Shown: piece after piece, positions 18,482 through 26,597 of the stretch
Layout: every line of letters starts with the position of its first letter
Position numbering within the stretch: position 1 is the first letter of the stretch
Assembly: GCA_021621525.1 (NCBI GenBank)
Contig: JAJVUU010000012.1
Span: 1-37,673 of the forward strand
Direction of reading: 5' to 3'
Origin: Caryophanales bacterium
GTDB lineage: Bacteria; Bacillota_I; Bacilli_A; RFN20; CAG-288
Length of the DNA stretch: 37,673 bases
The notes under the pieces: model-generated
What the model was told of the DNA's origin: nothing
The model's input: the letters and a program-made list of their open reading frames with translations, nothing else
Databases searched by the model: none
Translations under genes and position numbers: made by a program

Positions 18482-20697
18482 TGGATAACAAAGAAAACAA
18501 AGACCTCGCTTCTTCAAACGAGGATAAAGAATTCGTCTATTCTGCTGGAATGGAAGCTAATGACATCAACGGAGAGAACGTATCCGATGATGGTTTTAAG
18601 TTCGTCCAGCAGGATAAATCCATCCATGATGTCAAGTTCAATACGAAGCCGACGACATTCATGAAGGATGCCATGAAACGCTTCACCAAAAATCGCTCCT
18701 CCGTCGTCGGAGGTGTGATTTTGGGTGTGCTTTTCCTTTTGGCTTTGATCCTTCCTGTCGGCATGACTGGCGTCGATATCTCTCAGAAGCATGACCTTGA
18801 GACCCATCTTCCGATGAAGCTTCTTCCTGCCGGAACCGGCTTCTGGGATGGAACCAAACTTTCCAAGAATGAAATCTATCCTTATAAGACCGATGATGAA
18901 GGAAATGATGTCTTGGATGAAGACGGAAATTTGATTTTTGATGAATACGATACCTATCCAGATCCAAGTGTCATCGTCTCCGTTTCGAATAAGCATTGCG
19001 TCTATGATTCTACAGCCGAAGTCGGTGCACAAGGTGGCTTTGCCAAACTCAGTGTCACTGACAGAGACACTGGCATCATGTATAACTATGCCTATGACGG
19101 ATTTGATTTTGCTACCAGGGACTATACTTTGACTTATTCTTTGGGTAAGCTTGAAAACGATGCCACTGCCAGCAACGATTCCGTTGATGAGTATTCCTTG
19201 ATTATGGTCGTCAACAACAGTGCCACCTATCTTATCAATGATGGCATGACCACGAATTATGGAACTGCTGACACCAGACCGGAAGGTGCATCCATTACTC
19301 CGTATAGCACCATCACCGTCAATCTTTCCGATGCCATCAAGAAAGAAACAAGCAAAAATTTCAATACGGATGAGAAGCTCAATAATCTGAAGGGAAAGAA
19401 GATTTCTTTTGGCCTTGCCTTCAAAAAGAAGAATCCTGCAGGCAATTCCCTGTATGTCAAATCCTTCAGAATTACCGCTAAGGCCAAAGAAGGCGCAACT
19501 GCCGTCAAAGCCTTTGAAAACAGCAACCTCAATGCCAGAAGCTTTGGTTCGGATGAGAACTTTTCCGCTGCCGATGCAACGGTCGTTGATGCCAACGACA
19601 TGGTTCTTCATGAAAAGACCGTCAATGGAAACGACGATCCATCTTATTGGACGAAGCAAATGGATGGCCGATTCGTTGCCGTCGATACCTTCGTTGTCCG
19701 TGCCGATGTCAATTTTGACTGGTATCTTGTCACCTATGGACTTAAGAATGATCAGACTGTCACCCAGGAGAAGCTAGTTGCCTGGAGAGATGCTGGTTAT
19801 GTCACATGGGATGATGAAGGAAAGAAGGAAGATTTGGATGTCCTTGAAGCTCTCTATAAGAAACCTTCTTCCTTCCAGGTCACAGACACAGGAAAAGAAA
19901 ACAATGATGTCTATGTCACGAAAATTCAAAACATCACCAAGAACGATTCCAATGAAAGGATCGTCTACAACATCACCTGCCAGGCGATGATGTATAAGTA
20001 TCTTGGATATGATTCTATTCCGCTTCATCTCTTTGGAACGGATTATCAGGGAAAGGACATGCTCAAGTATGTCTTCTCCGGTCTTCGTACTTCCCTGATC
20101 TTGGGTATCGTCGTCTCCCTCATCAACATCATCATCGGTGTCATCTGGGGTTCCATCTCCGGATATTATGGTGGCGCGGTCGATCTTACCATGGAACGTA
20201 TCACCGATATTCTCGGCGGTATTCCTTATATCGTTCTTATGACCGTCTTGACCATCAAGATGGGAGCTACTTTCTTTGTCTTTGCCTTGTCTCTCTGTCT
20301 TACTGGATGGATCGGTACGGCATCGACGACGCGAAGTCAGTTCTATCGATATCGTGGAAGAGAATATGTCCTTGCGGCAAAGACGCTTGGTGCAAGATCG
20401 CCGAGGCTCATCTTCCGCCACATTCTTCCCAATGCCGTCGGTACCATCGTCACGCGTTCCGTGTTGATGATTCCTTCGACCATCTTCTCGGAAGCGACGA
20501 TTGCCTACCTGGGCCTTGGTCTTACCAACCTTGACTCTCTGGGTGTCATTCTTTCCAAGAACCAAGGATTCTTGTCGACTTATAGCTATGAGTTGATTTT
20601 CCCGGCTATCATCATCTCTTTGCTGATGATTTGCTTCAACTTGTTTGGCAATGGTTTGCGTGATGCCTTCAACCCGTCATTGAAAGGAGAGGATTAA
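18481..20697 (+). CDS. oppC: Oligopeptide ABC transporter permease OppC with a ~400-residue inserted extracytoplasmic domain
   Basis: A 738-residue permease subunit, more than twice the usual ~300. The N-terminus and first membrane segment (residues about 75-94) are normal. The conserved FGTD motif that normally follows soon after is not reached until residues 518-521. The inserted block, residues about 100-515, is beta-rich and soluble and would face outside. From FGTDYQGKDML onward the permease is standard, with the coupling loop EYVLAAKTLGARSPRLIFRH. The reading frame is open throughout, so it is not a frameshift. The start overlaps the oppB stop by one base, and oppD follows after two bases. 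The insert might contact the oversized binding protein (inference). Confidence 0.9.
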   Translation: MDNKENKDLASSNEDKEFVYSAGMEANDINGENVSDDGFKFVQQDKSIHDVKFNTKPTTFMKDAMKRFTKNRSSVVGGVILGVLFLLALILPVGMTGVDISQKHDLETHLPMKLLPAGTGFWDGTKLSKNEIYPYKTDDEGNDVLDEDGNLIFDEYDTYPDPSVIVSVSNKHCVYDSTAEVGAQGGFAKLSVTDRDTGIMYNYAYDGFDFATRDYTLTYSLGKLENDATASNDSVDEYSLIMVVNNSATYLINDGMTTNYGTADTRPEGASITPYSTITVNLSDAIKKETSKNFNTDEKLNNLKGKKISFGLAFKKKNPAGNSLYVKSFRITAKAKEGATAVKAFENSNLNARSFGSDENFSAADATVVDANDMVLHEKTVNGNDDPSYWTKQMDGRFVAVDTFVVRADVNFDWYLVTYGLKNDQTVTQEKLVAWRDAGYVTWDDEGKKEDLDVLEALYKKPSSFQVTDTGKENNDVYVTKIQNITKNDSNERIVYNITCQAMMYKYLGYDSIPLHLFGTDYQGKDMLKYVFSGLRTSLILGIVVSLINIIIGVIWGSISGYYGGAVDLTMERITDILGGIPYIVLMTVLTIKMGATFFVFALSLCLTGWIGTASTTRSQFYRYRGREYVLAAKTLGARSPRLIFRHILPNAVGTIVTRSVLMIPSTIFSEATIAYLGLGLTNLDSLGVILSKNQGFLSTYSYELIFPAIIISLLMICFNLFGNGLRDAFNPSLKGED

Positions 20698-20699
20698 TC

Positions 20700-22421
20700 A
20701 TGGAAAATGATTCTAAGAAACCGATTCTTTCAATTAAAAATCTGAAAGTATCCTTCAAGACCGATGAAGGTCTTGTCCATGCTGTCCGTGGTGTCTCCTT
20801 CGACTTGTACAAGGGTGAAACCTTGTGCATCGTCGGAGAATCCGGATCTGGTAAGTCCGTCACCAGCAAGACGGTCATGGGCATTCTTTCTGCCAATGCC
20901 GTCATCGAAGACGGATCCGTCATCTATGAAGGCGAAGACCTGACCAAGATCGATGAATCCGAATTCCATCGTATCCGTGGACATAAGATCGGTATGGTCT
21001 TCCAGGATCCTCTTTCTTCCCTCAATCCGATTATGAAGGTCGGAAAGCAGATTACGGAAGCCATGCTCGTCAACTCGGATTTGATGAAGCGCAGATATGA
21101 TGCCTTGATTGCCAAGGAAGAAGCTGCCTTCAAGTCCTGCCTTGCCAAGAAGAAGGGTGCCTATGGAAAAGCTCAGCGTATGATTGAGAATTCCGATGAA
21201 GCCTTCTCCAAGCAGATCTATGCTCTTTCTTCCGCCATTGGGGAAGCTCAGTATAAGGCTGCGACCATCAATCCCCGTCAGAAGGAAATGGACGCTCTTG
21301 ACCAGAAGTATGACGCCCTCTTCAATGAGACAAAAGATGCAGCCAAGAAAACTGAACTCAAGAACAAGAAGAAAGCCGAGATGGAACCTCTCCTTGCTGA
21401 GATGAACGCAGCCAGAGACGAGGCTTCCGAGGAATATGTCTCCATCAAGGAGACCAATTCCGCTAAGATCAAAGAACTGCAGATTGCTAAGAAAACTGCT
21501 CATAAGGAATTCTCCTTGAAGGCTAAGGAGATGCGCAAGGAAGCTGATGCTCTCTTTGCCAAGGATGCTCCGGCTCTCAAGGCTGCCCTCAAGGAAAAGC
21601 AAAAAGATGCCAAGGCTCAGATCAAGGCCTATCGTCAGGAACAGAAGGCTATCTATGATAAGGATATGGCCCAGCTGAAGGCTGACGGTGCTTCCAAGGA
21701 AGAAATGGAAGCCAGGACCAAGACCTATAAGGAACTCTTCAGAATCACCAAGGCTCAGGCCAAGGCTGAAGCTCTGAAGGTCATGAAGGAAGTCGGTATT
21801 CCTCAGCCGGAAGCAAGATTCAACCAGTATCCGTTTGAATTCTCCGGTGGTATGAGACAGCGTATCGTCATCGCCATCGCCTTGACGGCCAATCCGGAAG
21901 TCCTCATCTGCGATGAACCGACGACCGCTTTGGATGTCACCATCCAGGCTCAGATTCTCGAGCTCATCAACAGGCTCAAGAAGGAAAGGAATATGTCTGT
22001 CATATTCATTTCCCACGATCTTGGTGTCGTTGCCAATATGGCTGACAGAGTTGCCGTCATGTATGCCGGTAAGATTGTCGAAGTCGGAACTGCCAATGAG
22101 GTGTTCTATGACCCACGTCATCCATATACCTGGGCACTTCTGTCTTCTATCCCGGATCTTGACTCCCACGAAAAACTTGAGGCCATTCCGGGTACCCCGC
22201 CGTACCTGCTCAATCCTCCCAAGGGCGATGCCTTTGCTGCGAGAAACAAGTATGCCATGGCCATCGACTATGAGAAGGAACCTCCGTTCTTCAAGATTAC
22301 GGATACCCACTATGCCGCTACATGGCTTTTGGACAAACGTGCTCCGAAGGCTGAAAAGCCTAGAATCGTCAGCCAGCGTATCAAGGCTGCCATGGAAAGA
22401 GAAGGTGTGAAACATGAATAA
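20700..22421 (+). CDS. oppD: Oligopeptide ABC transporter ATP-binding protein OppD with a coiled-coil insertion
   Basis: A 573-residue ABC ATPase. Normal OppD is about 330-360. All ATPase motifs are intact: Walker A GESGSGKS (46-53), Q-loop Q102, signature SGGMRQR (382-388), Walker B with D405-E406, and H-switch H439. The C-terminal oligopeptide-transporter extension (VEVGTANEVFYDPRHPYT, IPGTPPYLLNPPKGDAF) is present. Residues about 128-352, between the Q-loop and the signature, are an added Lys/Glu/Ala-rich helical segment, probably coiled coil. It falls in the helical subdomain of the nucleotide-binding fold. The ATG at 20700 has AAAGGAGAGG upstream. The stop overlaps the oppF start by 8 bases. 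Confidence 0.92.
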   Translation: MENDSKKPILSIKNLKVSFKTDEGLVHAVRGVSFDLYKGETLCIVGESGSGKSVTSKTVMGILSANAVIEDGSVIYEGEDLTKIDESEFHRIRGHKIGMVFQDPLSSLNPIMKVGKQITEAMLVNSDLMKRRYDALIAKEEAAFKSCLAKKKGAYGKAQRMIENSDEAFSKQIYALSSAIGEAQYKAATINPRQKEMDALDQKYDALFNETKDAAKKTELKNKKKAEMEPLLAEMNAARDEASEEYVSIKETNSAKIKELQIAKKTAHKEFSLKAKEMRKEADALFAKDAPALKAALKEKQKDAKAQIKAYRQEQKAIYDKDMAQLKADGASKEEMEARTKTYKELFRITKAQAKAEALKVMKEVGIPQPEARFNQYPFEFSGGMRQRIVIAIALTANPEVLICDEPTTALDVTIQAQILELINRLKKERNMSVIFISHDLGVVANMADRVAVMYAGKIVEVGTANEVFYDPRHPYTWALLSSIPDLDSHEKLEAIPGTPPYLLNPPKGDAFAARNKYAMAIDYEKEPPFFKITDTHYAATWLLDKRAPKAEKPRIVSQRIKAAMEREGVKHE

Positions 22422-24282
22422 CACTTATGATCATAAGACAGCTATCCTGACACACCTGAAGAAGCATTTCTATCTTGGAATTGCTCTTCTTTGTCTTGTC
22501 GTTGCCTTCTTCATGCTGTTTGTTCCGTATGCCTCCATCGATTCTACCGTCACCCAGACCAAGGTCCTTGAAGGAAATACCATCTCTCAGACGACCATCA
22601 TCCAGGGAAGCTTCAGTGGCTTCCAGCTTGCCTTCGGTGCCAAGGCTCCGGTATTCTCTTCCCTCAATGGCGAAGTGATTCCCAATGCCGTTCAGTCACT
22701 GAGCTGCAATGGTGGCGTGTTGATGGCTTTCATCTTCATGATCCTTGCCATCGTCATGGTCGCCTATGTCTATTGTGAGGAACAGTACTACGCCCTTGCT
22801 TTCTTCTCTGCCTTCCTCCTTCTTGTCGGTGCCATATTGAACTTCTGCTTCATGCCGATGTCCGGATTCAAGGATGTCGTCAGCGGTACTGCTGGTGACG
22901 AGCAAGTTCAGAACATCCACTATGCATTAGGTGCAGGAAGCATCCTTGTCGGCATCCTCATGCTTGCGGCCGTTGCTCTTATCGTCGTCGATTACTTCCT
23001 TGTCTATGTTCCGGCGATGGATGACAATACCTTCGTCAAATATAAGCAGGAACTTGTCGATAAGGACATCATCCTTTCCGTGAGACATCTCAAGATGTTC
23101 TTCCCGATGGGTAGTGGAAGAAAGCTCAAAGCCGTTCATGATATCTCCTTTGATATCAAGAAGGGCGAATGCTTCGGCCTTGTCGGTGAATCCGGATGTG
23201 GAAAGACCACGACCGGAAGAAGCATCATCCGTCTTCATAGAATCACTTCCGGCTCCATCTACTTCAAGGGATACCGCATCGCAGCGGGATCCAGATGGAA
23301 CGAGAAGGAAATCAAGTGGTCTACCATCCGTACCAAGAACGCCATCAAGGAACTTGAGGGACAGTGCAACATCGAACTCGAGAACATCGATAACGTCACG
23401 GATGAAGGAAAACAGAAGACTGCTGAAATCAAGGCTCGTTATCAGGCCAAAATCGATGAGCTGAAGGCTCAGCTCAAGGAGTCGACCAAGTTCCAGAAGG
23501 ACAAGATCCGTCAGATCCATTACGATGACAGCCATGTCAACCGTAAGCTGATGTCCAAGATGCAGATGATCTTCCAGGATCCTATCGATTCCCTCGACCC
23601 TCGTATGACGGTCGAAGACATCATTCAGGAAGGTCTGAAGATTCAAGGATATCGTAATCGTGTCGAGAATCATAAGAAGGCCTGCGAGGTCTTGGAGGAA
23701 GTCGGTTTGATTTCCGATTACTGCTCTCGCTATCCGAATGAATTCTCCGGCGGTCAGAGACAGCGTATCGGTATCGCAAGAGCCGTCGTCATGAAGCCTG
23801 ACTTCATGATCTGCGATGAACCCATCTCTGCCTTGGATGTCTCCATCCGTGCCCAGATCATCAACCTTCTCAACGATTTGAAGGAAAACCATGGTCTGAC
23901 ATTGATGTTCATCGCCCACGACCTGTCCGTCGTCAAATACTTCTGCGACAGAATCGCCGTCATGTATTTCGGTGAGATGGTCGAACTTGCCACTTCCGAT
24001 GAACTCTTCCGTCATCCGCTCCATCCGTATACCCGCTCCCTTCTTTCTGCCATTCCTCGTCCGGATCCGATGCTTGAGAAGAAGCGTGTCCGTATCGTCT
24101 ACAATCCTGCCAAGGAACATGACTACTCCAAGGAGAAGCCTACCTTCCAGGAAATTGTTCCCGGACATTTCGTCCTTGCCAATTCTGCTGAAATCGAAAA
24201 GTATAAGCAGATGATGAAGGAAGATGATATCAGAAACGCCGAGATTGAGAAGGAACGTAAGGAAAAAGGTCTCGAATACTAG
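22414..24282 (+). CDS. oppF: Oligopeptide ABC transporter ATP-binding protein OppF fused to an N-terminal four-helix membrane domain
   Basis: A 622-residue ABC ATPase. Residues 1-210 hold four predicted membrane segments (about 19-40, 101-121, 126-148, 171-199), with a ~60-residue external loop between the first two. This is unusual for an Opp ATPase. The ATPase follows: Walker A GESGCGKT (258-265), Q-loop Q388, signature SGGQRQR from 445, Walker B D468-E469, H-switch H502. A charged helical insert of about 85 residues (292-376) separates Walker A from the Q-loop. HPLHPYTRSLLSAIP near the C-terminus is typical of OppF. Four segments keep both ends in the cytoplasm, so the ATPase would be membrane-tethered. 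GAAGGTG precedes the ATG inside the end of oppD, and a terminator follows. Confidence 0.92.
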   Translation: MNNTYDHKTAILTHLKKHFYLGIALLCLVVAFFMLFVPYASIDSTVTQTKVLEGNTISQTTIIQGSFSGFQLAFGAKAPVFSSLNGEVIPNAVQSLSCNGGVLMAFIFMILAIVMVAYVYCEEQYYALAFFSAFLLLVGAILNFCFMPMSGFKDVVSGTAGDEQVQNIHYALGAGSILVGILMLAAVALIVVDYFLVYVPAMDDNTFVKYKQELVDKDIILSVRHLKMFFPMGSGRKLKAVHDISFDIKKGECFGLVGESGCGKTTTGRSIIRLHRITSGSIYFKGYRIAAGSRWNEKEIKWSTIRTKNAIKELEGQCNIELENIDNVTDEGKQKTAEIKARYQAKIDELKAQLKESTKFQKDKIRQIHYDDSHVNRKLMSKMQMIFQDPIDSLDPRMTVEDIIQEGLKIQGYRNRVENHKKACEVLEEVGLISDYCSRYPNEFSGGQRQRIGIARAVVMKPDFMICDEPISALDVSIRAQIINLLNDLKENHGLTLMFIAHDLSVVKYFCDRIAVMYFGEMVELATSDELFRHPLHPYTRSLLSAIPRPDPMLEKKRVRIVYNPAKEHDYSKEKPTFQEIVPGHFVLANSAEIEKYKQMMKEDDIRNAEIEKERKEKGLEY

Positions 24283-24288
24283 TGATTG

Positions 24289-24324
24289 CCTCCGTATGGG
24301 ATATCCTGTGCGGAGGTTTTCTTT
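24289..24324 (+). terminator. Rho-independent terminator of the Opp operon
   Basis: CCTCCG (24289-24294) pairs with CGGAGG (24311-24316), followed by TTTTCTTT. It begins 6 bases after the oppF stop. Confidence 0.75.
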
Positions 24325-24332
24325 ATTCTCAA

Positions 24333-24346
24333 TGTAAGCGATTACA
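24333..24346. promoter_or_regulatory. cre-like catabolite operator upstream of the first paralogous lipoprotein
   Basis: TGTAAGCGATTACA matches the CcpA cre consensus TGWAANCGNTNWCA at all 14 positions and is the best example in the window. It lies just past the Opp terminator and 180 bases before the lipoprotein ATG. Confidence 0.7.
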
Positions 24347-24409
24347 CTGATTTTTGCATGACCGATGGAAAAATAAAAATATCATATAATGCATAAAATA
24401 GTTCGATTT

Positions 24410-24437
24410 TTGTTAAAAAAGCGTTAAAATTTATATT
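24410..24437 (+). promoter_or_regulatory. Candidate promoter for the first paralogous lipoprotein
   Basis: TTGTTA (24410-24415) and TATATT (24432-24437) are 16 bases apart in a very AT-rich spacer. A perfect TATAAT at 24385-24390, nearer the cre-like site, is an alternative -10 but lacks a good -35. Confidence 0.3.
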
Positions 24438-24526
24438 AAATTATTTGATTTTTCAATTTCGACTATCGGTGTGGAAGAAACGGAAATGTGGTAAATATTA
24501 AATGTTAGAAATGTGAGGAAATCTTC

Positions 24527-26368
24527 ATGAAAAAGTTAAAAGCACTGACGATGCTGTCTCTTCTTGCAATCCTTGCTGGATGCCAGGGGACATCTGCCCC
24601 GGACAGCACGCCTGAACAGAAGGCAAGCGATGCTTCTTCAGAGCAGAGCTATCCTTCCGTCGTCCTGATAGCCAAGACCTATGCCAAGGAAGTCGAGGTC
24701 GGACAGTCCATCGATGTTATCGGTATCGTCTCTACGGATAAAGGGGTGGATACCACCTGTGAATTCTCTGTCTCCGATACATCCAAGGCAACCATTGCCA
24801 AGGTTGAAGGAAGCAAGAGCAAGGCAAAGCTCACGGGTGTTGCACCTGGTAGCGTTACCGTCACTGTCACCTCCGTTGCCAATCCGAATGTATCATCCAC
24901 GATCACTGTCACTGTCATCGCCACGAGGCCTGATTTGAGGACCGTCATAAAGAATATCCAGGAACTGGATAGCTATACCCTTGAAATCGAGAAAATCGAT
25001 GCCACTGGTGAAGAGACTTCTCTTGGAGATGTCTTTGTCATGCCGGATATGATCGTCTATTCCGACAATGGCTCGGCCGTATTGTCAGAGAACAATGTCG
25101 ATTATTATGGCGAAATGGTCACGGATGATGGCAAGGTTGTCTATATCACGGAGAAGGGAAGTGTCTTCCAGAAGGAAGAAGCACCGATCGTCCAGTGCAA
25201 TGCCGGACTTCTTTCCAAGGATAATTTCCGTGGTCTGAAGGATAAGACGATTGAACCTTTCCAGGTCGGCAAATTCTATTCTCTTGATACCATCAACCCG
25301 GAATGGGTGACGGACGTCAAGAACGACGACAATACCTATGTCATCGAAGGTGAGGCTGAAGATGAGAATCATGTTCCTGTCAATATCAATGCCGCCTTCC
25401 TGGAATGTCAGCTCTGGAAGATGATGGATTCCGAAGGATATCAGAAGAACACCAATCAGGGTGAATATTACTTCGAACTTGCCGATAAGGTCATGACTAC
25501 CATCTATGCTGAGTCCAGCAACCAGATCAGGGCTACGGTCGAACTTGGCGATATCATGTATCAAATGACCATGACCGACATCGGTTCGACGGAAAGCGAC
25601 TTGGAGATGAATGACTTCAAGACGGAATTCGAAGGTGTCAAGGCTGCTGCTCCTTTGCAGAACGAGAAGTTCAAGAAGGGTATCGCTGCTCTTGCCGACA
25701 ACAACTTCGTCCAGAATAATGTACTCTATCCTGACCATCAGACGGCAGTCACATACAATACCTATTACACGCCGGATTATGTCTTCATGGATAGTGATAC
25801 TACCTTCAAGGAAGAATATAACCGTCTTGTCACCGAAGGGGATGACAAGTGGACCGAAGCTCCGCATGGCTTTGTCAAGAAGGCGGATGGTGTCTATGCC
25901 TTCAAGTATGATGAAACGAACAACACCATCACCATCGGAGATAAGGAAGACGCTACGGATGCTTCGACAAAGCTTGCCGTCCAGCAGAACTATTTCTCTT
26001 CTCTTCCGTTCTTAAGCAACGATTTGCAGTATAGCTTCGATACCGTGGAAACAGGTATGTGGCATGATCATTCGGAGACGTATTTTCCCTCGGATTCCAG
26101 GGAAGTCTATGATGAACTTTCCAATTATTATTTCATCAGTGATGAAGATGATGATCCGAGCATCATCGAAGGAACGAAAAGCGGACTTGGCATTGAACTC
26201 AATGCCGATGGAAGCGTATCGCAAATCAATGTCACGGCTGGTGCGACTCCGTTCGACAATGATTTCAGTGATCACCAGTATGGTGTCTATCGCTTCTCTT
26301 TGACCTCGTTTGGAAATGCCACAAAGAACAAAGTCGATACCTTATTGAAGGAATATATCAACAAATAA
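24527..26368 (+). CDS. Lipoprotein with Ig-like domain, first of three paralogues
   Basis: A 613-residue predicted surface lipoprotein of unknown function. The signal peptide ends in the lipobox LAGC with C19. Residues about 45-135 form a bacterial Ig-like domain (EVEVGQSIDVIGIV, AKLTGVAPGSVTVTVTS). The rest is a family-specific region shared with the next two lipoproteins: a segment of the type L-x-S-Y-T-L-x-I, then N-P-E-W-V-T-D-V-K, then AAFLECQLWKMMDSEGY. The end SFGNATKNKVDTLLKEYINK resembles the third paralogue's end. The ATG at 24527 has GTGAGGA upstream. It is preceded by a cre-like site and followed by another before the next paralogue, so the two appear separately transcribed. It could bind a nutrient or act as a surface sensor; nothing in the sequence decides this. 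Confidence 0.85.
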   Translation: MKKLKALTMLSLLAILAGCQGTSAPDSTPEQKASDASSEQSYPSVVLIAKTYAKEVEVGQSIDVIGIVSTDKGVDTTCEFSVSDTSKATIAKVEGSKSKAKLTGVAPGSVTVTVTSVANPNVSSTITVTVIATRPDLRTVIKNIQELDSYTLEIEKIDATGEETSLGDVFVMPDMIVYSDNGSAVLSENNVDYYGEMVTDDGKVVYITEKGSVFQKEEAPIVQCNAGLLSKDNFRGLKDKTIEPFQVGKFYSLDTINPEWVTDVKNDDNTYVIEGEAEDENHVPVNINAAFLECQLWKMMDSEGYQKNTNQGEYYFELADKVMTTIYAESSNQIRATVELGDIMYQMTMTDIGSTESDLEMNDFKTEFEGVKAAAPLQNEKFKKGIAALADNNFVQNNVLYPDHQTAVTYNTYYTPDYVFMDSDTTFKEEYNRLVTEGDDKWTEAPHGFVKKADGVYAFKYDETNNTITIGDKEDATDASTKLAVQQNYFSSLPFLSNDLQYSFDTVETGMWHDHSETYFPSDSREVYDELSNYYFISDEDDDPSIIEGTKSGLGIELNADGSVSQINVTAGATPFDNDFSDHQYGVYRFSLTSFGNATKNKVDTLLKEYINK

Positions 26369-26383
26369 GACCTAAAAACGGTC

Positions 26384-26397
26384 CGTAAGCGTTTTCA
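26384..26397. promoter_or_regulatory. cre-like catabolite operator upstream of the second paralogous lipoprotein
   Basis: CGTAAGCGTTTTCA matches the CcpA cre consensus at 13 of 14 positions (first base differs). It lies 15 bases after the preceding stop and 200 bases before the next ATG. The flanking CCGT and ACGG arms extend the symmetry to 26383-26400. Confidence 0.55.
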
Positions 26398-26529
26398 CGG
26401 AACAAGGTTTCCGAAAGAAGAAGACAATTTTTTGAAAAAAGCAAAGCAATTTACAAAAAATCAATCATTTTTGGTAATTTTCTTCAAAATATCAAAAAAA
26501 CATAGTAAAAAGGATTGAAAAAGGGTTTG

Positions 26530-26557
26530 TTGCTTTGCTTTTTCTTTTTGAGATAAT
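26530..26557 (+). promoter_or_regulatory. Candidate promoter for the second paralogous lipoprotein
   Basis: TTGCTT (26530-26535) and GATAAT (26552-26557) are 16 bases apart. They lie in an AT-rich spacer about 40 bases before the start codon. Confidence 0.35.
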
Positions 26558-26597
26558 TATACATATAAATTTTTACTTAGGGAGGTTTTTATTATTC

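Noticed and set aside
18481..20697. oppC as a mis-joined or frameshifted gene
   Set aside because: The frame is open and the codon use is uniform through the insert. The start overlaps oppB and the stop abuts oppD, as expected of one intact operon gene.
20730..22424. A 564-codon minus-strand open frame
   Set aside because: Antisense to oppD, which has every ABC motif. No domain or ribosome site supports it. The same applies to the minus-strand frames at 15653-17092, 18514-19659 and 22927-24168.
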